A stretch of DNA of 64,000 nucleotides from Gallionella straubiae (GCF_051257895.1 NZ_CP194331.1:1364001-1428000); one strand, 5' to 3'. Positions 34,418-43,366 are shown, counted from the first letter of the stretch. Made by a program: numbers and translations. The notes: a model not told the origin generated them from the sequence alone.

Positions 34418-34843
34418 TTTTGGGCATAAGCTCAACACACCAAGCACAAGACCAACGATACCAAGAAATAGGCCAATAGCACCAAGCCAAGCAGCCACAC
34501 GAACAATGATTTGTGGATGATCTATACAGGCTTTGAATTTTCCCCACCAACCATTTGATGGTTTTATGTTTAGAGGAATATCTACTTGGGTAGATAGGTT
34601 GCCTAGTGCAGCGCGATACCAACCACCAATTACAAGCGCAGCCTGTGGGTCAGTAATACTGATTCGAGGAGATTGGTTATATCCACGAAGAAAGTTATTT
34701 TCGATTTGCAGCGCCTCGCAATAAATACACTTGCCATTTGCAGGGTTTGTGATTTTCACGATGGAGCGAACCGGAAGGTTTGCATCCTGCAACCAAATCC
34801 AGCCTTGCTGGGTATCTTCGCGTAACGCTGCAAATAGCTTCAT
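34412..34843 (-). CDS. Cassette gene: membrane-tailed hypothetical protein
   Basis: A 143-residue protein. The first 105 residues are soluble and beta-rich (WIWLQDANLPVRSIVKITNP, CIYC at about 39-42), and the C-terminal 25 residues form one strongly hydrophobic helix (WLGAIGLFLGIVGLVLGVL), so it is probably tail-anchored. The TAA stop lies within the GCCTAAC core of the attC-like site. It has low GC compared with flanking genes. I do not recognise the family; many cassette genes are orphan. Confidence 0.7.
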   Translation of the reverse strand: MKLFAALREDTQQGWIWLQDANLPVRSIVKITNPANGKCIYCEALQIENNFLRGYNQSPRISITDPQAALVIGGWYRAALGNLSTQVDIPLNIKPSNGWWGKFKACIDHPQIIVRVAAWLGAIGLFLGIVGLVLGVLSLCPKA

Positions 34844-34860
34844 GATGAAGAGCTTTCACC

Positions 34861-34886
34861 GGCCTGCACGGTTTATCGCGCAGGCC
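34861..34886 (-). repeat. Hairpin between the two cassette genes
   Basis: GGCCTGC-CG and CG-GCAGGCC arms with one mismatch enclose GTTTAT in the 54-bp gap between the two cassette genes. It lacks the RYYYAAC and GTTRRRY cores needed for a second attC and has no U tract. It may be an internal RNA stabiliser. Confidence 0.45.
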
Positions 34887-34897
34887 CGAGGGCGAAT

Positions 34898-35197
34898 TTA
34901 ATGTTTATCCAAAATTCTCTTCTTTTGTACATTGTATTCGTCCTCTGTCAGGAGACCTTTCTTTCTTAATTCATCCAGTTTGGTTAGCTCTGTATATAAA
35001 TCTTTGCTCTTAGCTTTTTCCTCGGCCATTTTGATCTTTAATTCTGTTTCTCTGGTATCTGAGCCACCACCGTTGTTATACCCAGCTGTTCCAGACAAGC
35101 AATCAGACCAAGGAATACCAATTGCGCAATCAGCAGGGTGGTGTGCGCATGAACTTAGCAATACCACCAACACTGGAAGAAAAATAATCCTGTTCAT
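34898..35197 (-). CDS. Cassette gene: SHOCT-domain lipoprotein
   Basis: A 99-residue lipoprotein from MNRIIFLPVLVVLLSSC (Cys17 lipidated), with a Cys/Gly-rich middle, a charged helix, and a C-terminal SHOCT domain (LTKLDELRKKGLLTEDEYNVQKKRIL). SHOCT domains are oligomerisation or tethering modules at protein ends. AAGGA lies 7 nt before this ATG; an upstream TTG/ATG pair in the same frame close to the core site is less likely. It is the first gene of the cassette. Confidence 0.8.
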   Translation of the reverse strand: MNRIIFLPVLVVLLSSCAHHPADCAIGIPWSDCLSGTAGYNNGGGSDTRETELKIKMAEEKAKSKDLYTELTKLDELRKKGLLTEDEYNVQKKRILDKH

Positions 35198-35254
35198 AGT
35201 TGAGTCCTTAATTTCTAACAAAAAATTCAAATTATTCATATCCAAGCCTAACAG

Positions 35255-35455
35255 TTATTGTAGAGACCCATGGGCCCAGATATTTTTTAATATAGAGACA
35301 GACACTTTTCGCACCGATCCTGATGAATATTTTGCATTTATGAATTCCTGCGCCCCTTTATTACATTATGAATAAGGAGACACGCCACACGAAGAGCATT
35401 CAATCACATTGCTTGGCTTGAGCATATAGACCGGAATACATAGATATTTCGGCAT
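35255..35455 (-). pseudogene. Broken small CxxC ORF abutting the cassette
   Basis: From ATG at 35455 a frame reads 29 codons with a CSSCG knuckle and ends at TAA (35366-35368); the same frame then runs on for 36 codons to a second TAA at 35255, four bases before the cassette boundary. A neighbouring frame carries CEKC. This looks like a decayed small zinc-ribbon-type gene, or a short 29-residue ORF followed by non-coding DNA. The remaining DNA to pepA (35456-35555) shows nothing. Confidence 0.35.
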
Positions 35456-35555
35456 AGTCTCGGAGAATGAGGTTTGCTTAGAAGAGGTGTAAAGCTGCCA
35501 CTTCTATCCTTTGTTGAGGATGGCCGCACTTAGCAACCCTCAGTCATTTTTTCCA

Positions 35556-36998
35556 CTAACCACCGCCCAGCATCCCCAGCCCCCAGCCCACGCCGAACCC
35601 GGTCACGTCGCTTGCGACGATGCCCAGCCCCTCTTCGCAGCGGCTCGCGGAAAGGTCGATGTGCAGCCACGGTTTGTCGTCCACGAAGCGCTTGAGGAAG
35701 CACGCGCCCAGAATATGGTCGGCCTCACCGGCCTGTGAGCACTGCATGATGTCGGCGACCTTGGACTCCAGCCCGGCCTCGTAGTCCTCGTCCATGGGAA
35801 AGGCACACAGGCGCTCGCCGCATTGCTTGCTCACGCTCACCGCACGCCGCACCAGTTCGTCGCGGTTGCCCATCACTCCCGAATAGCGCGCCCCCACGGC
35901 CGTCGCCATGCTGCCGGTGAGCGTGGCGAAGTCGATCATCAGGTCGGGTTTGGCGCGCGCCGCGAGGGTCAGCGTATCGGCCAGCACCATCCTGCCCTCG
36001 GCATCGGTGTGGATGATCTCGATGGTGGTGCCGTTGAGCGCCGTGACGATGTCGTTCTGCTTGTACGCCTTGGGGCTGATGTGGTTCTGCGCCAGCGCGA
36101 GCCAGCAGTCGATATTCACCGCCAGCTTCTGCTGCGTCGCGGCCAGCAGGATGCCGAGCGCCACCGCCGAGCCGTTCATGTCCTCGTGCATGTTGTGCAT
36201 GTAGCGCGAAGGCTTGAGGTTGTGCCCGCCGGTGTCGAAGCAGATGCCCTTGCCGACCAGCGCGACGGTCCGCTTCGCCTTGGTGTGCCGGTACGACAGA
36301 TGCACGATGGCGGCGTCTTCCGGATCGCTGCCCTGCGCCACTGCGACGAACGCGCCCGCGCCCATTTTGCGCAGCTTCTTCATGTCGAATTCTTCGTGCT
36401 TCCAGCCGTGTTGCTGCGCCAGTTTTTTTATCTGTGCGCGGTACAACCCCGGCGTCTGCTCGTTCGGCGGGAATACGGTCAGCCAGCGGCACAGCAAATT
36501 GCCTTCGGCCTGCGCCTTGAGCGGCGCGAAAATTTTCTTGTCGGCAAAACCATACAGCTCGATCTTCTGCAGCGGTTTGCGCTCGTCCTTCTTCTTGTGC
36601 ACCGGCAGCAGCGCGCCGTTCACCCATGCGCCGTACACCGCCAGCTCGGCGGCGCGTTTGCGCTGCGCCTCATCGCCGAGCACGACGATGCCGATGCTCC
36701 TGGGGCTTTCTCCCAGCAGCAACTGCAAGGCCTTGCGCACCTGCACCTGCTGCGCGAAGGTGTCCTTTTCAAAATCCAGCATGCCCCACGCCACCAGCGC
36801 GCCGTTTCCAGCATTCGCGGTGACCGGCGATTTTGCCAGCTCGTCGGCCTTCATGTCGCGCCGCTTGAGCACCGTGGCAAGCAGGCTGCCGTGCGGCAAA
36901 TCCTTCGGTAGCACCTTGGCCTTCGGCAGCAGCACCAGCAGATGCTGCGCGGCTATATCCTTGGGCAGAGTCTGGGAAAGGGTAAGTTGTGCTAGCAT
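35556..36998 (-). CDS. Leucyl aminopeptidase family protein (M17)
   Basis: A 480-residue M17 cytosolic aminopeptidase with a two-metal centre. Metal ligands and catalytic residues match the family: VGKGICFDTGG (Lys, Asp), HEDMNG (Asp) and HTDAEGRMVLAD (Asp, Glu, Arg). The N-terminal domain is divergent from E. coli PepA. The start at 36998 follows GGAGG with good spacing; the longer frame overlaps thyA antisense. PepA proteins can also bind DNA in Xer recombination, but that cannot be inferred here. Divergent from thyA with a 67-bp gap. Confidence 0.93.
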   Translation of the reverse strand: MLAQLTLSQTLPKDIAAQHLLVLLPKAKVLPKDLPHGSLLATVLKRRDMKADELAKSPVTANAGNGALVAWGMLDFEKDTFAQQVQVRKALQLLLGESPRSIGIVVLGDEAQRKRAAELAVYGAWVNGALLPVHKKKDERKPLQKIELYGFADKKIFAPLKAQAEGNLLCRWLTVFPPNEQTPGLYRAQIKKLAQQHGWKHEEFDMKKLRKMGAGAFVAVAQGSDPEDAAIVHLSYRHTKAKRTVALVGKGICFDTGGHNLKPSRYMHNMHEDMNGSAVALGILLAATQQKLAVNIDCWLALAQNHISPKAYKQNDIVTALNGTTIEIIHTDAEGRMVLADTLTLAARAKPDLMIDFATLTGSMATAVGARYSGVMGNRDELVRRAVSVSKQCGERLCAFPMDEDYEAGLESKVADIMQCSQAGEADHILGACFLKRFVDDKPWLHIDLSASRCEEGLGIVASDVTGFGVGWGLGMLGGG

Positions 36999-37065
36999 TT
37001 GCGCCTCCGTTAGTTTTGTGTCGCCCGCATTATACAAACAGCGCCGACCCGCATCCCGAATCTTT

Positions 37066-37860
37066 ATGCGCCAATATCTTGATCTCATGCAGCATGTGCT
37101 GACCCACGGCACGAAAAAATCCGACCGCACCGGCACCGGCACGGTCAGCGTGTTCGGCTACCAGATGCGCTTCGACCTCTCGCAGGGCTTTCCGCTGGTG
37201 ACCACAAAGAAGTGCCACATGAAGTCCATCGTCCACGAACTGCTGTGGTTCCTGCAGGGCGACACCAACATCCGCTATCTCAAGGAAAACGGCGTATCGA
37301 TCTGGGACGAATGGGCGGATGAACACGGCAATCTCGGCCCTGTGTACGGCAAGCAGTGGCGCTCGTGGGCCACTGCCGACGGGCGCACCGTGGATCAAAT
37401 CGCCGAGGTGGTGGAGCAGATCAAAAAGAATCCCGACTCGCGCCGCCTGATCGTCTCGGCATGGAACGTCGGCGATCTCGACAAGATGGCGCTCGCGCCC
37501 TGTCATGCGTTCTTCCAGTTCTACGTCGCCGACGGCAAGCTGTCCTGTCAGCTCTACCAGCGTAGCGCCGACATCTTCCTCGGCGTGCCGTTCAACATCG
37601 CCAGCTACGCCCTGCTCACGATGATGATGGCGCAGGTGTGCGATCTTGAGCCCGGCGACTTCGTGCACACCTTTGGCGACGCGCACCTGTATTCGAACCA
37701 CATGGAGCAGGTTGCGCTGCAACTGTCGCGCGAACCGCGTCCGCTGCCGACCATGCGCATCAACCCAGAAGTAAAAGATATTTTCGGGTTCAAGTTCGAA
37801 GACTTCACGCTCGAAGGCTACGACCCGCATCCTGCCATCAAGGCGCCGGTAGCAGTATGA
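37066..37860 (+). CDS. thyA: Thymidylate synthase
   Basis: ThyA methylates dUMP to dTMP using methylene-tetrahydrofolate. The product is 264 residues, identical in length to the E. coli enzyme, from MRQYLDLMQHVLTHG. The catalytic Cys is in LAPCHAFFQFYV and the RRLIVSAWN and DAHLYSNH segments are conserved. The much longer open frame upstream is the antisense of pepA and is discarded. folA overlaps its stop by 4 nt, pairing dTMP synthesis with recycling of the dihydrofolate it makes. Confidence 0.98.
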   Translation: MRQYLDLMQHVLTHGTKKSDRTGTGTVSVFGYQMRFDLSQGFPLVTTKKCHMKSIVHELLWFLQGDTNIRYLKENGVSIWDEWADEHGNLGPVYGKQWRSWATADGRTVDQIAEVVEQIKKNPDSRRLIVSAWNVGDLDKMALAPCHAFFQFYVADGKLSCQLYQRSADIFLGVPFNIASYALLTMMMAQVCDLEPGDFVHTFGDAHLYSNHMEQVALQLSREPRPLPTMRINPEVKDIFGFKFEDFTLEGYDPHPAIKAPVAV

Positions 37861-38342
37861 CCAGCCTCTCCATCCTGGTCGCGATGGCGCAGAACCGCAC
37901 CATCGGCATCGACAACACCCTGCCTTGGCGCATTCCGGAAGACCTGAAGCATTTCAAGGCGCTCACCATGGGGCATCACATCGTCATGGGGCGCAAGACC
38001 TACGACTCCATCGGCAGGCCGCTGCCGGGGCGCACCACCGTGGTGGTGACGCGCAGCCGCGACCTGAAGCTTCCCGGATGCATCGTCGCGCACTCGCTGG
38101 CAGAGGCGATTGCCGCCTGTGCGGGCGACGAGATCTTTGTGGTCGGCGGCGCGGAGATATACGTGGAGGCGCTGCCGCTCGCGGACACGCTCTACATCAC
38201 CGAAATTCAGCAGGATGTCGGAGGCGATGCGCACTTTCCGGAATTCGACCGGAACGTCTGGCGGGAAGTCGAGCGAGAGAAGCGCAGCCAGAGCGAACCC
38301 CAGCCGCTCGAATACCACTTCGTCACCTATCGCCGCAATTAG
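37857..38342 (+). CDS. folA: Dihydrofolate reductase
   Basis: DHFR regenerates tetrahydrofolate with NADPH. The product is 161 residues with VAMAQNRTIGIDNTLPWRIPEDLKHFK (substrate and Met20-loop region), GRKTYDSIGRPLPGR and VVGGAEIYVEAL. It starts in an ATGA overlap with thyA, so translation is coupled. Confidence 0.97.
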   Translation: MTSLSILVAMAQNRTIGIDNTLPWRIPEDLKHFKALTMGHHIVMGRKTYDSIGRPLPGRTTVVVTRSRDLKLPGCIVAHSLAEAIAACAGDEIFVVGGAEIYVEALPLADTLYITEIQQDVGGDAHFPEFDRNVWREVEREKRSQSEPQPLEYHFVTYRRN

Positions 38343-38353
38343 GCGCACGCCGC

Positions 38354-40273
38354 ATGCCAGATCAATTCCAAATCCTGGAGCTGCTCGCTCCCGCAAAATC
38401 CGCTGCCATTGGCCGCGAGGCCATCCTGCACGGCGCGGATGCGGTGTACATCGGCGGCCCGGTGTTCGGCGCACGCGACAAGGCGGGCAACACCATCAGC
38501 GACATCGCAGGACTGGTCGAATACGCGCACCGCTACCACGCACGCATCTACGTCACACTCAACACCATCCTGCATGACGCCGAGCTGGAAGCAGCGCGCA
38601 AGCTCGCCCATGACTGCTACGACGCGGGCGTGGATGCGCTGATCGTGCAGGACATGGGTTTGCTGGAACTCGACCTGCCGCCCATCGCGCTGCACGCCTC
38701 AACGCAGTGCGACATCCGCACGCCCGAGAAGGCGCGCTTCCTCGCGGACGTGGGCTTCTCGCAGATCGTGCTGGCGCGCGAACTGACGCTGGACGAGATC
38801 GCGAAAGTGCGCGCCGCCGTGCCCGACGACACCGTGATCGAGCACTTCGTCCACGGCGCGCTGTGCGTCGCCTATTCCGGACAGTGCTACATCAGCCACG
38901 CGCACACCGGGCGCTCCGCCAACCGCGGCGACTGCTCGCAGGCCTGCCGCCTGCCCTATACGCTGAGCGATGCGCAAGGCCGCGTGGTCGCGTTCGAGAA
39001 ACACCTGCTGTCGATGAAGGACAATAACCAGAGCGACAACCTGCGCGCACTGATCGCCGCCGGGGTGCGCAGCTTCAAAATCGAGGGGCGCTACAAGGAT
39101 GCGGCCTACGTGAAGAACATCACCGGGCATTACCGGAAGCTGCTCGACGGAATTCTCGAAGGGCGCAGCGACCTCGCGCGCGCATCGAGCGGGAAAACCA
39201 GGCTGCTGTTCACGCCCAACCCGGACAAGAGCTTCCACCGTGGCGCGACGGATTATTTCACGCAGGGCCGCAAGGCCGACATCGGCGCGTTCGACACGCC
39301 CACCTTCACCGGCCTGGAACTGGGCGCGGTAACGCAGATCGGCGACAAGTGGTTCGAGATCGAATCGAACGAGGCCTTGGCAAACAGCGACGGGCTGAAT
39401 TACCTGCACCAGCGCGAAGTCATCGGCCTGCAGGCGAACGTGGTTGAGCGCAAAGGCAAAGTCTGGAGAATCTTCCCGAACGAACCGATGCACACCCTGA
39501 AGGGCCTGCGCTCCGGCATCGTTATCAGCCGCAACCGCGACCATGCCTGGGAACAGGTGCTCGCGAAAAAATCAGCCGAACGCCGCATCGGCATTAATGC
39601 GATATTTACCGAAACTGCCGAAGGATTCTCGCTCACGCTGCAGGACGAGGACGGCATCGGCGCGACCGCGAGCATCACCCTCGACAGGCAACCCGCGCAG
39701 CATCCGGCGGAAGCAGAGGAGAAGTTGCGCGAACAGCTCGACCGCTTCGGCAACAGCGATTTCGAACTGGCCGCACTCACGATCGATTGGTCGCAACCCT
39801 GGTTCGTGCCGAGTTCCGCACTCAACAAGCTGCGCCGCGACGCCGTGGAGCAACTCGAAGCCGCGCGTCTCAAGGCCTGCGTCCGCCCGCCGCGCAAGGC
39901 CGCGGTCGAGCCACCCGCAAAGTATCCCGAGGAATCCCTCTCCTATCTCGCCAACGTGTATAACCCGGCGGCGCGCGCCTTCTATGCGAAGCATGGCGTG
40001 AAGCTGATCGAGGCCGCCTACGAGGCGCACGAGAAAACAGGCGAAGTCTCGCTGATGATCACGCGCCACTGCATCCGCTACTCCATGAGCCTGTGCCCGA
40101 AACAGGCCAGGGGCGTGACCGGGGTGCACGGCCAGGTGCGCGCCGATCCGATGATGCTGGTCAACGGCAGCGAGAAGCTAAGGCTGGAATTCGACTGCAA
40201 GAAGTGCGAGATGCACGTGATCGGCAGGGCGAAGAAGCATGTCCTGAAGAGCCCGCCGCCCTCGATTGGGTAA
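38354..40273 (+). CDS. rlhA: U32 family peptidase-like protein (RlhA/YdcP type)
   Basis: A 639-residue protein of the U32 collagenase-like family. The N-terminal TIM-like domain has LLAPAKSAAIGREAILHGADAVYIGG; the signature EHFVHGALCVAYSGQCYIS and CSQACRLPY provides Cys residues for an Fe-S cluster. The C-terminal part has CPKQ and CKKCEM. E. coli RlhA is needed for 5-hydroxylation of C2501 in 23S rRNA, and this length fits that subgroup. The start at 38354 follows folA by 11 nt; the longer frame is antisense or out of phase with folA. Confidence 0.85.
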   Translation: MPDQFQILELLAPAKSAAIGREAILHGADAVYIGGPVFGARDKAGNTISDIAGLVEYAHRYHARIYVTLNTILHDAELEAARKLAHDCYDAGVDALIVQDMGLLELDLPPIALHASTQCDIRTPEKARFLADVGFSQIVLARELTLDEIAKVRAAVPDDTVIEHFVHGALCVAYSGQCYISHAHTGRSANRGDCSQACRLPYTLSDAQGRVVAFEKHLLSMKDNNQSDNLRALIAAGVRSFKIEGRYKDAAYVKNITGHYRKLLDGILEGRSDLARASSGKTRLLFTPNPDKSFHRGATDYFTQGRKADIGAFDTPTFTGLELGAVTQIGDKWFEIESNEALANSDGLNYLHQREVIGLQANVVERKGKVWRIFPNEPMHTLKGLRSGIVISRNRDHAWEQVLAKKSAERRIGINAIFTETAEGFSLTLQDEDGIGATASITLDRQPAQHPAEAEEKLREQLDRFGNSDFELAALTIDWSQPWFVPSSALNKLRRDAVEQLEAARLKACVRPPRKAAVEPPAKYPEESLSYLANVYNPAARAFYAKHGVKLIEAAYEAHEKTGEVSLMITRHCIRYSMSLCPKQARGVTGVHGQVRADPMMLVNGSEKLRLEFDCKKCEMHVIGRAKKHVLKSPPPSIG

Positions 40274-40344
40274 GCACTTCTACGGATAGCCAAAACCAGC
40301 CGGCTCCGGTACATTGGGGTCTCATCCTTCCTGGGGAGCGATGC

Positions 40345-40623
40345 ATGAAGACCACAATTGCGAATCTGATTGTTGTTGCGGCATTGTCATTCAGCGGTGC
40401 GGCGCTTTCCGCCGAAGAGGCGAAGGGCAAGATACAGCCTCCCGTAGCGCAGCCGGCAGCAACTGCCAAACCGGCTGCCCCCGCCCCTGTGCAGGAACCT
40501 CAGCCAGAGGCGAAGCCTTCAACTCCCGCCAAGGCGAAATCGTCCCGCTCCAAAAATCTCGATCTGAGGCATTGCCTGGAGCTGGAGAACGATGCCGCCA
40601 TTGCAAAATGTGCGGGTGAGTAG
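40345..40623 (+). CDS. Small exported Pro/Ala-rich protein
   Basis: A 92-residue protein with a signal peptide (residues 1-22, ending LSA), a Pro/Ala/Lys-rich low-complexity linker (about 25-68) and a short C-terminal motif LRHCLELENDAAIAKCAGE with two Cys that may form a disulfide. GGGGAG lies 6 nt before the ATG at 40345; an overlapping ATG 4 nt earlier is out of frame. This type of small periplasmic protein is common in betaproteobacteria and uncharacterised. Confidence 0.8.
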   Translation: MKTTIANLIVVAALSFSGAALSAEEAKGKIQPPVAQPAATAKPAAPAPVQEPQPEAKPSTPAKAKSSRSKNLDLRHCLELENDAAIAKCAGE

Positions 40624-40649
40624 CGCCCCATTTAGCAACACGCGGTGCT

Positions 40650-41036
40650 TCATTCCCCGAGCTTGAACCGTTCGATCTCGCGCCGGTCGCGTTTGGTGGG
40701 CCTGCCCTTGAAGGCCGGTTGCGGCATCGCCTTGATCTGCGCGGCAAGGGCGGCACGCTGCGCGCGACTGTCGTCGGATTCGCGATAGAGTTTCTGCGCC
40801 TCCGGTGCGGGGCCGCGCTTGCCGGACAGTGCGAGCACTTCGACCTCGAAGCGGTATTGCCCGATGCGGATGTCCAGCCGGTCGCCGATGGCAACCGCCC
40901 TGGCGGGTTTGATGCGTGCCTCGTTGACCAGAACCTTGCCACCTTCCACCGCATCAGCGGCGAGGCTGCGCGTCTTGTAGAAGCGCGCCGCCCACAGCCA
41001 TTTGTCGATGCGCAGCTTGCCGGCTTCCTCGGTCAT
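40650..41036 (-). CDS. hslR: Heat shock protein 15 homologue (S4 domain)
   Basis: HslR/Hsp15 binds 50S subunits carrying stalled peptidyl-tRNA and helps recycle them. The product is 128 residues: an S4 RNA-binding fold (about 8-70) with LRIDKWLWAARFYKTRSLA and the basic C-terminal tail GRPTKRDRREIERF. It is 11 nt downstream of the decarboxylase gene on the same strand. Confidence 0.92.
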   Translation of the reverse strand: MTEEAGKLRIDKWLWAARFYKTRSLAADAVEGGKVLVNEARIKPARAVAIGDRLDIRIGQYRFEVEVLALSGKRGPAPEAQKLYRESDDSRAQRAALAAQIKAMPQPAFKGRPTKRDRREIERFKLGE

Positions 41037-41047
41037 TGCCGGAAGAT

Positions 41048-43297
41048 TCAGTCCTGCTTCACGCAGTCCACGTAGTAGCGTGTCTCGCCGTTCTGCTCCG
41101 CGACCAAGCCGTGGATGTCGGTCTCGAAGCCGGGGAACTGTCGGTTGAAGTCGCGCGCGAACTTCAGGTAGTCCACGATGGTCTTGTTGAAGCGCTCGCC
41201 TGGAATCAGCAGCGGGATGCCCGGCGGGTAGGGAGTCAGCAGCACCGCGGTGATGCGCCCTTCGAGGTGGTCGATCTCGACGCGCTCGATCTCGTCGTGC
41301 GCCATCTTCGCGAAGGCATCGGACGGCTTCATCGCCGGCTGCATATCCGAGAGGTACATCTCGGTGGTCATTTTGGCGACGTTGCGCGTCCGATAGGTGT
41401 CATGGATCTGCTGGCACAGGTCGTGCAGGCCGGTGCGCTCGTACTGCGGAAAGCGCGCGGCGAATTCCGGCAGGATGCGCCAGATCGGCTGATTCTTGTC
41501 GTAGTCGTCCTTGAACTGCTGCAGCGCGGTGAGCAGCGTGTTCCAGCGGCCCTTGGTGATGCCGATGGTGAACATGATGAAGAAGGAATACAGGCCGCAT
41601 TTTTCGACGATGACGCCGTGCTCGGCGAGGTATCGGGTCACCATCCCGGCGGGGATGCCGGTGTCGTCGAAGTTGCCGTTGAGGTTGAGCCCCGGCGTGA
41701 TGATGGTGGCCTTGATCGGGTCGAGCATGTTGAAGCCGGAGGCCAGCTTGCCGAAGCCGTGCCATTTGTCACCGGTCTTCAGCACCCAGTCCTCGCGCGA
41801 GCCGATGCCTTCCTCGGCGATCTTCTCCGGCCCCCACACCTTGAACCACCAGTCCTTGCCGAATTCCTCGTCCACCTTGCGCATCGCGCGGCGGAAGTCC
41901 ATCGCCTCGGCGATGCTCTCTTCCACCAGCGCGGTGCCGCCGGGCGGCTCCATCATCGCGGCGGCCACGTCGCACGAGGCGATGATGGCGTACTGCGGGC
42001 TGGTCGAGGTGTGCATCAGGTAAGCCTCGTTGAACACATGGCTGTTCAGCTTGCGCGTCTGCGGCTCGCTCACCAGGATCTGCGAGGCCTGTGACAGCCC
42101 GGCCAATAATTTGTGCGTGGACTGCGTGGAGAAGATCATCGACTCCTTCGCGCGTGCCCGGTACTTGCCGATGGCGTGCATGTCCTTGTAGAAGCTGTGG
42201 AAGGCCGCATGCGGCAGCCAGGCCTCGTCGAAATGTAACGTATCGATGCGCCCGTCCAGCATCTCCTTGAGCATCTCGACGTTGTACACCACGCCGTCGT
42301 AAGTGCTCTGCGTGATGGTCAGGATGCGCGGCTTCCTGGTCTTGTCCTTGATGAACGGGTTGGCGTCGATCTTCTTCTGGATGTTGGCCGGCTCGAACTC
42401 GGATTTCGGGATCGGCCCAATGATGCCGTAGTGGTTGCGCGTCGGCATCAGGAACACCGGTACTGCGCCGGTCATCATGATGGCATGCAGGATGGATTTG
42501 TGGCAGTTGCGGTCCACCACCACGATGTCGTCCGGCGCGACCGTCGAATGCCACACGATCTTGTTCGAGGTCGAGGTGCCGTTGGTGACGAAGAACAGGT
42601 GGTCGGCGTTAAAAATGCGCGCCGCGTTGCGCTCCGATGCCGCCACCGGGCCGGTGTGGTCGAGCAATTGACCGAGCTCGTCCACCGAATTGCACACGTC
42701 GGCGCGCAGCATATTCTCGCCGAAGAACTGGTGGAACATCTGGCCGACCGGCGATTTCAGGAACGCCACGCCGCCCGAGTGTCCCGGACAGTGCCAGGAA
42801 TACGAGCCATCCTGCGCGTAGTGCAGCAGCGCGCGGAAGAACGGCGGCGCGAGTGAATCCAGATAGGATCTGGCTTCGCGGATGATGTGGCGTGCCACGA
42901 ACTCCGGCGTATCCTCGTGCATGTGGATGAAGCCGTGCAGCTCGCGCAAAACGTCGTTCGGGATATGCCGCGAGGTGCGCGTCTCGCCGTACAGGTAGAT
43001 CGGGATGTCGGCATTCTTGAAGCGGATCTCGCTGACGAAGGCGCGCAGCGATTTCAGCGCGACCTCCGTCTCTTCCGCGCTGCCGCCGCCGAATTCCTCG
43101 TCGTCGATGGACAGCAGAAACGCCGACGCGCGGCTCTGCTGCTGCGCGAACGAAGTCAGGTCGCCGTAGCTGGTGACGCCGAGCACCTCCATACCCTCGG
43201 CCTCGATTGCCGAGGCCAGCGCACGGATGCCTAGCCCGCTGGCGTTTTCGGAGCGGAAGTCTTCATCGATAATAACAATAGGAAAACGGAACTTCAT
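41048..43297 (-). CDS. PLP-dependent arginine/lysine/ornithine decarboxylase
   Basis: A 749-residue fold-III-like (group III) basic amino acid decarboxylase. An N-terminal wing/response-regulator-like domain (1-125) precedes the PLP domain; the cofactor lysine lies in STQSTHKLLAGLSQ, with HFDEAWLPHAAFH carrying the PLP-contacting Asp. FFVTNGTSTSNKIV is the phosphate-binding region. Length is close to E. coli AdiA (755) and Pseudomonas LdcA (751); the substrate cannot be fixed by eye. A palindrome motif shared with the rpoB leader lies 70-120 bp upstream, and AAAGGAG precedes the start. Confidence 0.93.
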   Translation of the reverse strand: MKFRFPIVIIDEDFRSENASGLGIRALASAIEAEGMEVLGVTSYGDLTSFAQQQSRASAFLLSIDDEEFGGGSAEETEVALKSLRAFVSEIRFKNADIPIYLYGETRTSRHIPNDVLRELHGFIHMHEDTPEFVARHIIREARSYLDSLAPPFFRALLHYAQDGSYSWHCPGHSGGVAFLKSPVGQMFHQFFGENMLRADVCNSVDELGQLLDHTGPVAASERNAARIFNADHLFFVTNGTSTSNKIVWHSTVAPDDIVVVDRNCHKSILHAIMMTGAVPVFLMPTRNHYGIIGPIPKSEFEPANIQKKIDANPFIKDKTRKPRILTITQSTYDGVVYNVEMLKEMLDGRIDTLHFDEAWLPHAAFHSFYKDMHAIGKYRARAKESMIFSTQSTHKLLAGLSQASQILVSEPQTRKLNSHVFNEAYLMHTSTSPQYAIIASCDVAAAMMEPPGGTALVEESIAEAMDFRRAMRKVDEEFGKDWWFKVWGPEKIAEEGIGSREDWVLKTGDKWHGFGKLASGFNMLDPIKATIITPGLNLNGNFDDTGIPAGMVTRYLAEHGVIVEKCGLYSFFIMFTIGITKGRWNTLLTALQQFKDDYDKNQPIWRILPEFAARFPQYERTGLHDLCQQIHDTYRTRNVAKMTTEMYLSDMQPAMKPSDAFAKMAHDEIERVEIDHLEGRITAVLLTPYPPGIPLLIPGERFNKTIVDYLKFARDFNRQFPGFETDIHGLVAEQNGETRYYVDCVKQD

Positions 43298-43366
43298 GTT
43301 GAGCTCCTTTGCATAGTGGAACGATACGCAACGCCTTGAGTGCCTTCATCACGCAGGGCAAGGTGG

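Larger units (their letters stand above)
34360..35251 (-). mobile_element. Solitary integron-type gene cassette, 892 bp, two genes
   Basis: The segment starts at the TTAGGC of a GTTAGGC core (35252-35246) and ends at the G of GTTGAAT (34360). Its own ends, GTTAGGC at the 5' side and GCCTAAC at the 3' side, are perfect reverse complements, as required of a circularised cassette. Both genes point the same way, the first begins close behind the core, and the second stops inside the attC, as is usual in cassettes. The segment is visibly AT-richer than its surroundings. No integrase gene or second attC is present in the window, so it appears inserted at a G^TTGAAT secondary site. Confidence 0.72.

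Noticed and set aside
34844..34897. Possible second attC between the two cassette genes
   Set aside because: A good hairpin is present, but neither RYYYAAC nor GTTRRRY cores flank it, so the two genes are treated as one cassette.
35366..35368. In-frame stop in the CxxC mini-ORF as a recoded codon
   Set aside because: The stop is TAA, not TGA, and no SECIS-like structure or family support exists; decay or a true short ORF is simpler.
36214..37065. Long N-terminal extension of the thyA frame
   Set aside because: The segment is antisense to pepA; ThyA homologues start at 37066 and the length then matches exactly.
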